This document shows, piece by piece, positions 55,782-64,000 of a stretch of DNA of 64,000 bases. Source of the stretch: Holtermannia corniformis (Eukaryota; Basidiomycota; Tremellomycetes; Holtermanniales); the NCBI GenBank assembly GCA_001599935.1, contig BCIJ01000021.1, positions 9,484 to 73,483 on the forward strand. The letters are read 5' to 3'. The notes beneath the pieces were generated by a model. It was not told the DNA's origin. It searched no databases and saw nothing but the letters and a program-made list of their open reading frames with translations. Position 1 is the first letter of the stretch. Each line of letters starts with the position of its first letter. A program made the position numbers and the translations under genes.

Positions 55782-58700
55782 ATGACAGACTCGCTCGGTT
55801 CTCCGCTCGACATCGACTCCAAGCACCCGCCGTGAGTGTAGTGCATGCTACTGTGAGCTTGCTAACAATACAGACGACGCCCCCCACCCCTGCAGTCTTT
55901 CCAGCGACCGCCGCAGGGCACATGGGAGCCATTACCCCATATCCTGTTTGGCTTTGCGACGGCCGCCTTTGAGCCTTCCTACCTCTCAGCCTCGTCTGGC
56001 GCCGACAGCCTCGCGCGCAGAAACAGCAAAGGCCATAAACGCACCGGGTCGTCAAGCTCACAAGTCCGCAACCGCTTCTCTTGGAGTGGCATCCCAGCCA
56101 GCGAAAAGGGCAAGCATGTCGAGCGTGAAGAGCGCGGCAACCCGCACGAGCAGGCGCTCGCAGTCGGAGACGAGATCTATGCGTTTGAGCAGCTTGTTCT
56201 GGATAGACCCGAGCCGGGAGGTGTGATCTGGTATCGCGGGTGAGTGGCTGCGGTCGAGATGGCCTCGGCTGATGGTCTAGCTACGTGTCGACCCCACCTC
56301 CTATCGTCCAACTCGTCCCTCGCGTATCCGACCCTTCCTCATCGACTTCAGCTTTGACAGTCCCGCAGCCCGACCCAGCAGTGTTCGTCGGCATCTTTCC
56401 CTCGACACACTTTTATATCCGAGAGCAGCTACAGGATGCAGAGGGCACGCTGGCGGACGCCTACGCCGAGGCAGAAGCCAAGCGCCGCGCAGGCTTTGCA
56501 AAGATGGAACCGCTGCGTGAAGAGGAGGAAGAAGGTGCAGCCGACGACGACTGGTTCGCGACAAGTCGGACGCGCACAGCGCGCCATGAAGAGGACAAGG
56601 CGCAACCGCCGCTGCCGAACCTCAAAGCGGGCGGAGAGACGCGAGAGGGCAGGCGGCAACCACTCGTAGACGAGATAGCGTGTGCGATACGAGAGTGGTA
56701 CCTGGTCAGTAGCATGCCGTTCTCACTGCCACACTGACGCTCGTCAGCGGATGCCCATTTACCTCCAACGACGCGAATACCGCGTGTTCGACATTGTCCA
56801 TCAACACATTGACGCCCTTCACATGGGTCGCCGTCAGCTCCTCGCGCAGACTCTGAGTGTGGAAGAGACTGCGCTGCTCAAGAAGGAATGTGTCGCCCGC
56901 CTTGTCAAAGGCAACGTTGCGCAGGGCCTCGACGTGATTGTCCGCCACCCTGCCCATGGCGGACTCGTCACGGTCGATCCAGAGGCGGAAGACGAGCAGG
57001 AAGGGTGGCTGACTGGCGTGCGCATGTACGCTATGCAGGTTGCGGTAGGTGCTGTATTCACGTTGCGCTGAACTGACAACTCAGCTCGCCTACATTGACG
57101 TCACGCCGATTGACGCACTCCTCAACCGTACAGCCGGACCGCCAGTCAAGACATCCCAGCCTCTATCTGCCTCGCTCACTGCCGGCTCGACTCGCAGCCG
57201 CCGCACTCTGACCGCACCAGACGCTTCGGTCACGTCGGGTGCCTTCTTCCAATGCTTCCTCGACGTACGCGCCTTTGTCGCAAGCCCCTGCGCACCGGGC
57301 GAGACTGCCGAGCTCTACTTTTCACTCTACAGCAAAGCCGAGTCGCGTTTCCTGACCGAGGAATACTGCCTCGTCATGAACCACCTCGGCTCCCCTGCGC
57401 GCGACGCCGAGACTCGTATCGGTCGATTGCGCACCCTCTTCACCGACCTCTCGGCGCAGGACGTCAGTGGGACCGTGTACCTTGTCTGCAGGCTGGTCCG
57501 CCATGGCGCGATGAAGATGGCGGCCGAGGCCAGCTCGGCCGGCGCACCCGAGTCGAGCAACAAACGCAACAGCCTGCGATCAACCGCAACGTTAACCGAC
57601 CGCAGTTGGCGCGGAACCGCCACCGGCTCGGTCCGGACAACAGATCGCACAGACGATTCGTTCTCCATCACTTCTGGCTATGACGGCCCGCGGATCCAGC
57701 AAGCACCGACGCATGCGACAGTCAATGGGGACACAAAGTCGGGCCGCTTCACCTTTCGCAGGCCGCTTGGCTGCTCTGTTCTCGAACTCAATCAACTCGC
57801 GCGCATGGTCACCAACCCGGCTGATGCGCCTTCTGGCGGCGAATTCTCAATTCCAATCTTTGTCCCGCGCGATGAGGCCGGCTTTGCGACCCTGCACGAA
57901 GACATTATCAACGGCAGGAGCAAGGAGTATGAGAGATCGCCAAGGTCAGTCCAATCGTCGGCGTAGCATCGTATGCTGACAAGCGCAGGGCCGATGCCAT
58001 CGCCATCAGCTTTCGCATCTTCCACGGCGTGGCAACCGCCATCATCAACGAAAACCCAGCGTTACTGCTCGATGTGCCGCTCACGGCTCGCCTCGGCTTC
58101 CCAGACGTCGTCTACCCCGGCAGTGTTCGCAACGACTTGTACGTCAAGCTGTGGTCTGGTTTGTTCCACCCGGCTGTCAGCACCGGCGGCTCGCTCCGCA
58201 TGCGCAAGTCGGTCGCGCCGGCCGGTCACTACAACGTCCAAGTCTCTCTCGAAGTACGCCGAAGCGATGGCTCGGCAGTACACGACGCGCTCTTTGCCGG
58301 TGGCTCTGGCGAACCCCCAACGACATACTACCAGTCGCTAGTGTTCCATCACAACGAACGCCCGACATTCGGCGAGCTCGTCAAAGTCTCTATCCCCGGC
58401 GACGTCATGCCAGACTGTCACTTGTTCTTAACGTTCCGCAACCGTAGTTCGCACCCGAAAGGATCGGCAGCGCCAGTCGACACCAACGGCCTCGAAAGGC
58501 CATTCGCGTTCGCCTACCTCCCGCTGTGTTCGGCCGAGCAAGCGTGCCTCCAGGACGGCTCGCACGACCTCGTCCTCTACCGCATGGAGAAGAACCTACA
58601 AATCTCGCCAATGATCTACTTCAACGCCCCGTCGATAGCAACCGACGCAGCCATGGCGACGCTCAAGCTGCCGACCAACGTGGCCAAGGCAATGTCGCCA

Positions 58701-61700
58701 CTCAAAGATCGCTTTTCTGTTCGCACATTCCTGTGCTCAACCCAGCACACTCAGAGCGACGTATTGCTATCCTTGCTTGACTGGCAACGTCGCCTCTCGA
58801 ACGACACTGCGGCCTTGCTCGGTATCTTGCGCGCGTTTGCATTCGTTGGTGAGGAAGAGGTTGTCAAGTTCCTGCCAGACATCTTCGACTCGCTCTTTGG
58901 CATCCTTGCATCCAATGTCGGCGACAGTCATCCAACCGTCAACCATCTCGCGTTCACTGACCTCCTGGGCGTGCTCGGTATCGTGTCCGACAGGCGCTTT
59001 ACCAACTTTGGCGCCGTGCTCGACGTCTACCTTGACGGTGGTCACTTTGACTCTCCCGCAAGCTGCTGGCAACTCGTCAAGCAAATGAAGCGATTGACCG
59101 AGTCGCCAAAGGACAAGGAGCTTCGTCAGATGCTCAAGGTGTGGAACCTGCTCCTGCGCTTTGTCGTTAAAGCCCGTGAGCTCGACCGGGCACGCAACCT
59201 CGGCCTGGATGCAACTTCGGCTCACATGGAAGCCGACTTCAAGCGACAGATCAAGGCGGTGCTGTACGACATTGAAGTACTCATGACCTCGATGGATGCT
59301 ACCGACATTGGCGCCCAGACCTTGGCTGTACAGCACTATGCCGACGTGCTTCCCACCCTCGCCAACATCTTCCAACCCGTCGAGCTCGCGGAGATTGTGA
59401 TCGGCTTTGCCGACACGCTCGGCAGTGCGACGACTGGGAAAATCGCAATATGGAAGCTGTTGCTTCTCCTGCAAGTCGTGCGTTGCGTCTTTGGTCAAAG
59501 CGAGGCCAGGGCGTTGCTCGTACCAGCTCTTGTGCGGTGGGTCAAGCCGCATCTCGGCAGGTACAACGAGTTGGTCACCGTCAAGGCGGGTGACACGCAA
59601 AAGACCAAGGATGCTGCCAACATACACTGGCTCGAGTGCAACCGCTTGGCCATCACTGTGGGTGATCGGCAAATCTATGCTCGCGCTGACCGTCCAGGTG
59701 GTCGCGCTCATGCTCGACAAGCTGCAAGAGTGGCTGGTCTCGCCGCTCATCACCGACGATCGCAGCCTGCTTGGCCAGGAAGAGGATAATGTCGAGTACT
59801 GCCTGACTCTACTGCCAAGGTGGGTCATCACAAATCTGTTCTCGCTGACGCCTCAGGCTGCTCGAGTCGTACACCGAGCTCAATGATGCACAGACGGCCG
59901 AAGTAATTGATCGTCACGGCGCCAACACGCCGATCTCCAAGGCCTATCCTGATGTTTTCCCTTCTACCTACCCCTTCGCCCTGGTCGCACTGACCCCCGA
60001 CTCGTCCTTGCTGGCTCGCGGTCGAGACGCCAACGAGATCGACAGCCCTCACAAGCCGCTGCTCAATTGCGGTCTGGGAGAAGCCTCCGTCATCATCTTG
60101 GTTCTGCTGCTTGCGTGCCCGCGCAGCCGCCTAGCCACTTGGCTCGAGGAACTATACGAAGTCGAAGGCGGTCGCAACGTTACCGAATTCCTGCGAAGCT
60201 TTTTCGACGTCGGCGTATCAATACTGCATCACGAGGCGTTCCCGCCAGACTGGCTCAATGTCACTCTGATGGCGCACGTCGTCATGCTAAAGATGCTGGA
60301 GCCAGTCGCATCTTTACTCGAGACATCGTACATCCCGGCATTTGACGACTCGTCTTCTTTCGACACCCTGCTGTGGGGCGACTGTCTCAACTTTATCTGC
60401 CAGCTGCTCGCGTCGGATGCACTGGTGATTGAAGAATTCCCAGCCCAGAAGCGACGAGCGGTGTGGAAGCTGGCGGGTGATCTCCGTGGTGATGGTGTGG
60501 CGGTACTGTCCAAGCTCTGGAACGCAATCGGTTGGCGAGAGCAGGGTGGGGATGGCTTTACGCGCGCTGGAGGGGTGAGTGTTTGGTTCCATTGGCTCAT
60601 TGCTCATCGCTGGCAGTACCAAGTCCGCTTTGTCTTCCTCGTCGAGCACGTCTTGACCCTGTGTTTGTCACATCACGACGAGCTCAGGTCGGGCGCCGTC
60701 GACATTCTCTTTTCAATGATTGAAGCCGAGTACGAGCGTCAAGGCGGGGCGTTCCCCACAATCGAGTCGGAAGTGTTTGCAAAGCTAGACAAGCTTGTGA
60801 GTGTGCGTCAACGATATGTGCGTCGCTGATGTCTAGTTTACCAACGATCGCGGAGGATCCGACACGGTCTCAAGGGCCTACTTCGTGGCTCATCTTCGCG
60901 CCGTGTTCGAGGGTGCCGGCGGTGACTCCACTTTCCGAGCCAAGGTCAACGCCTTTCTCACTGATCTCGAGGCATTTCTTGATCTGCTACTCAACCTTCG
61001 CGATCTCCCCGATGCACCTCAGTGGACCGACGAACGGGCAGGTGCAACGTTGCGCCTCATGGAGTTTATACGCCGAATCGGTCGCGAGGACATTTACATT
61101 GCCTACGTGCACCAGCTCGTCCAGTGCAACGTGGACAATGACGATTGGCTCGGTGCGGGCCTCGCGCTCAAGCTCCACGCCGACCTCTACGAGTGGACGA
61201 CCGAGGGCGACGTGGTCGAGGCCTTTGAGTTTGGCAAGTTTGACTTGCCGCCGCAAACGCAATTCGCGCGGAAAGAGTCGCTCTACTATCTCGTGCTGGA
61301 CTATCTAGGTGCGTTGCTCATAGTATAGATAGAAAGCTTACGCCCGCAGGCCAAGCTGAAGCGTACGAGGTGGCCATTGGCATCTGTCAAGAGCTCTCCC
61401 GGCAGCACGAAACTACCACCTTCAATTACAGTCGCCTGGCAGATCTCCTTATGCACCAAGCGAGGCTTTACGAGCGCATCAATGACACGACTCGGCAGTT
61501 CCCAGAGTACTATCGGATTGTGTGTTATGGCCGTACGAAGAACACGACTGATTTCTTACAGGCATACTACGGCGGTTTCCCGGATGCGCTCCGAGGCAAG
61601 CAATTCGTTGCGCGGGGTCAACCGTGGCAAAAGTATGGGGCTTTGTGAGTGGACGGGCGGCGGCGAAGTCTACTGATCTCTTCAGCTGCGAGGCCATTCA

Positions 61701-63057
61701 AGCCAAGCATCCGGGCGCGGCACTGCATCGCTCAATGATCCCGCCTTCGCCATCGGTGCAGAACGGCGATGAGCTCGTGATCTGGGTCACGGCTTTGACG
61801 CCCGAGCCAGATACATCGCGGGCTGTGCTTCGTACGCCAACCGTGTCGGAGAACGTGCAGTCATACTGGCGACACTGCGACGTCGACACCTTTTCGTGTC
61901 AGCGCTCGTATCGATCCATGGCGAACGGCAGCACAGGCGACAACGACCTGCTGGATCTCTGGATTGAAAAGACGATCATCAAGGGTCAGTGAAGCACTGG
62001 TCGAGTGGCAGCTCTGACGTCTGCAGCATCGCACAAGTTCCCACATGTGCTTGGTCGCGCCGACATTGTCGATGTCCTCACCGAGCAGATCTCGCCACTA
62101 GCCAGCGCGCTCCACGAGCTGCGAAAAGTGACGGCGTCAATGAACACTTTAGCCGACAAGTATCGGATTCTAGCGCAGACGGGCGAAGCGGCCGAGTGAG
62201 TCTGAGCTATAGTCGTCTCTCTGGCTCACACGGCGCAGCACCCGCCGATTGTCCATGGCTTTGAACAGCGCCGTCGACAGTCCGATCTCTGGCGGCGTCC
62301 CGGCTTATCGCCAAACGTTTCTGGATCCGAGCTACCTCACACATTGTCCACAGGATGCAGCTCAAGTGGAAGAGCTGCGCGAACTCATCCTCATGCACGT
62401 CAAGGCGATCGAGGTTTGCCTGGACCTACATGCAACTCTGCGCCCTCCCGAGATGGCCTCGTTCCACGAGGCTCTGGTGCGATGTAAGTGTCTGCTGTTA
62501 CCGGTCCAACCGCTCATCCCGCAGTCTACCACAAGTCGTTCCCAGATGAGATTTCGACTCTCAAGATGCGGCGCAACATGGAGCAGGCGCTGTACCGCTC
62601 GCCGTCGTCGAATCCACGCTCGGTGCATACGCCATCGATCGTGACGCCGTTTGACGCCGGAGAGCGTCCGACCCATCTCAATGGCGAGTCGTTGACTGGC
62701 CCAAACTCGCTGCACTCGTCGGGCCGAGGCGAGTTTCAACTCCCACCGCTCGTCATGTACCCGGGGTCGTATGACAACAGCCTGTTGGCGCGCCCGACGG
62801 CATCGCCATCGAGTCGAAAGACACCGGCGACACCGAGCAAGTCGCGGCGGACCTCGATCAACGCCGACACTGTTGCGAGCCCCAGCAGAGCAAAAGGCAG
62901 CATACGGTCGCCGAGCCCGGCGGGTAGCTATGTCAATGTGCCGGCCCTCGGCGGCGCGCCGTACAGTGCCAAGGATGACGGCGCCGCCGCCGCTCGCACC
63001 GTCGGCAAACGCGAAGGGCTCATGCGGCTCGGCAGCCTGCTCAAGAAGCGGTCATGA
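55782..63057 (+). CDS. DOCK-family Rho-GTPase guanine nucleotide exchange factor
   Basis: ATG at 55782, stop TGA at 63055-63057, about a dozen introns, about 2200 aa. N-terminal SH3-like segment LAVGDEIYAFEQL...VIWYRGYVS...VFVGIFPSTHFYIRE (like DOCK180). DHR1 (C2-like) region: GAFFQCFLDVRAFVASPCAP, EEYCLVMNHLG, then RNDLYVKLWSGLFHP, GHYNVQVSLEVRRSDG, VFHHNERPTFGELVKVSIP, HLFLTFRNRSSHP. A long helical middle follows. C-terminal DHR2 region: YEVAIGICQELSRQHETT, LMHQARLYERI, YYRIVCYG, FPDALRGKQFVARGQPWQKY, FPHVLGRADIVDVLTEQISP, then PAYRQTFLDPSYL and LHATLRPPEMASFHEAL. Ser-rich tail. Activates Rac/Cdc42-type GTPases in polarity or morphogenesis (family knowledge); near the plasma membrane. Confidence 0.92.
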
Positions 63058-63253
63058 GGGTCTCCGAGTGCGTTGGGCATGCTTGTTGTTCAGTCTAGCG
63101 ATGCAAACCCAGATTGTCCATGGCTGCTGGATCCGGCTTGACTTCGACACGCGTCAAACACGCCGCAGTTCGCGACCCGCGGCTCGACGATCGTCTCGAC
63201 GACCACAAGCATCTGCACACTGTACACTGACTGCAGAGTGTTCGTCGTCCAGC

Positions 63254-64000
63254 ATGGGCTCGGTACCGACCAACGAGGTCAACCTCGACTATGACGGTCC
63301 GCTCAATATCCCCACCAACTCGGTCGCGGCGAGCTCGAGTGCGGTTGAGCGCGGCGACGGCTCTGCCATGATCGGCGGACCGCTCGCAGGTCAACCGCAG
63401 AGCAGGCGGCTCACCCCGAAACGGCTTGCCAAGCTCGTCGGCGTCCGAGTCATGCGAGCCGTCCGCCGCGGCAACCTCCCGTTCTTGATCCTCTTCTTTA
63501 GGTTTGTCTGTCCCTGTGCCTTTGCTAGCCTTGCTGACGGTTGCTGGGGAACAGCTGTGTCATCGTCTTCTTCTCGGCTCTCACCGGTGTGGGCTATGTC
63601 GAGCCGCCGTCAGAGGGCCCGGCGGTACCGTCGGCAGGCGACTCCGAGTTCAAGCTCGGCCAGCCAGTGTTTGATCCCAGTGACGATAACCCGGTCAACG
63701 CGAGAGAGAGGCAGCAGCAGGCGTTGAAAGAGCTCGAAGACGAGTGGGCAAAGAGGAAGCGGCCACAGGATGTAAGCTTATCGGTTCAGGCTAGCGCTGA
63801 CATGGCAGGGCAAGTGGATGCAAAAGTCAAGAGACCATGGCGCACGGCGAATGCCCCAGCCTGAACCGGCGCAGGACGTCGAGGCAGCCAGGTCTGAGAA
63901 CGACGCTGTGGCCGATGCAGATGTCGTACAAGACGTCAAGGAGCAAGTCGCCAAGCGAGATAACCAAGCAGAGGTCGAGACGAAACCGGTCGTGGACACG
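63254..64000 (+). CDS. Single-pass membrane protein, N-terminal part (partial)
   Basis: ATG at 63254 (MGSVPTNEVNLDYDGPLNIP); continues past the window edge. Basic stretch RRLTPKRLAKLVGVRVMRAVRRG, then a membrane helix NLPFLILFFSCVIVFFSAL that spans an intron (donor GTTTGT near 63502, acceptor GGGGAACAG). This is the topology of a type II Golgi protein such as a glycosyltransferase, but no catalytic domain is inside the window. Then an acidic/charged stem, ERQQQALKELEDEWAKRKRP, and after a second intron GKWMQKSRDHGARRMPQPEP. Identity not recognised. Confidence 0.6.

Noticed and set aside
58767..59831. 354-codon - strand frame opposite the DOCK gene
   Set aside because: Shadow of the conserved DOCK coding frame; no independent features.

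Overview
This is a GC-rich window from a fungal nuclear genome, most likely a basidiomycete yeast of the Tremellomycetes (possibly Trichosporonales-like; the order is a guess). Genes are tightly packed on both strands. They are broken by very short spliceosomal introns, mostly 34 to 52 nt, with GT(G/A)NGT donors and a CTGAC-like branch point a few bases before the acceptor AG. Conserved genes with basidiomycete features (a macrofage-activating-glycoprotein-like GPI protein, an OrsD/DUF3505 protein, a fungal DOCK protein) support the assignment.

Layout. 1-2418 (-): 5' part of an OrsD-type zinc-finger/recombinase-like protein of the kind joined to telomere-linked RecQ helicases, cut by the window edge. 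2419-4239: gene-free, possible LTR remnant. 4240-16001: metabolism and transport: THI4, an FAD amine/amino-acid oxidase, an amino-acid permease, an Amt/Mep ammonium transporter, a GPI glycoprotein, THI6 and a ZIP transporter. The oxidase and permease share a 175-bp divergent promoter with three GATA-type sites, suggesting a small nitrogen-scavenging unit; the two thiamine genes flank it. 16006-22432: a long proline-rich protein, a DCAF-type WD40 protein and mitochondrial ribosomal protein L20.

22568-31553 is an accessory island: three full copies and two fragments of a P-loop NTPase family (Crinkler/RHS-like), interrupted by a structurally complete PIF/Harbinger transposon (26919-29934) with terminal inverted repeats, a 3-bp target duplication, a DDE transposase and a convergent Myb/SANT-like gene. 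31698-41625 returns to conserved genes: an RCC2-like protein with a C-terminal PHD finger, EFL1, a cation-diffusion facilitator and an aldo/keto reductase.

41787-53903 is a second accessory island and the most novel part. Five tandem copies plus one fragment of an APH-like kinase gene lie on the + strand. Three of the complete copies each face a divergent - strand gene for a tiny (about 80-100 aa) protein that I do not recognise. Each tiny protein is built of two C-x9/10-C-x10-C-x2-H modules, and in every module a phase-1 intron splits the final His codon. Four of the kinase genes share a roughly 36-bp upstream element.

54082-64000 holds an RS-like charged nuclear protein, a DOCK-family Rho-GTPase exchange factor and the 5' part of a membrane protein cut by the right edge. 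I found no rRNA, tRNA or CRISPR array.
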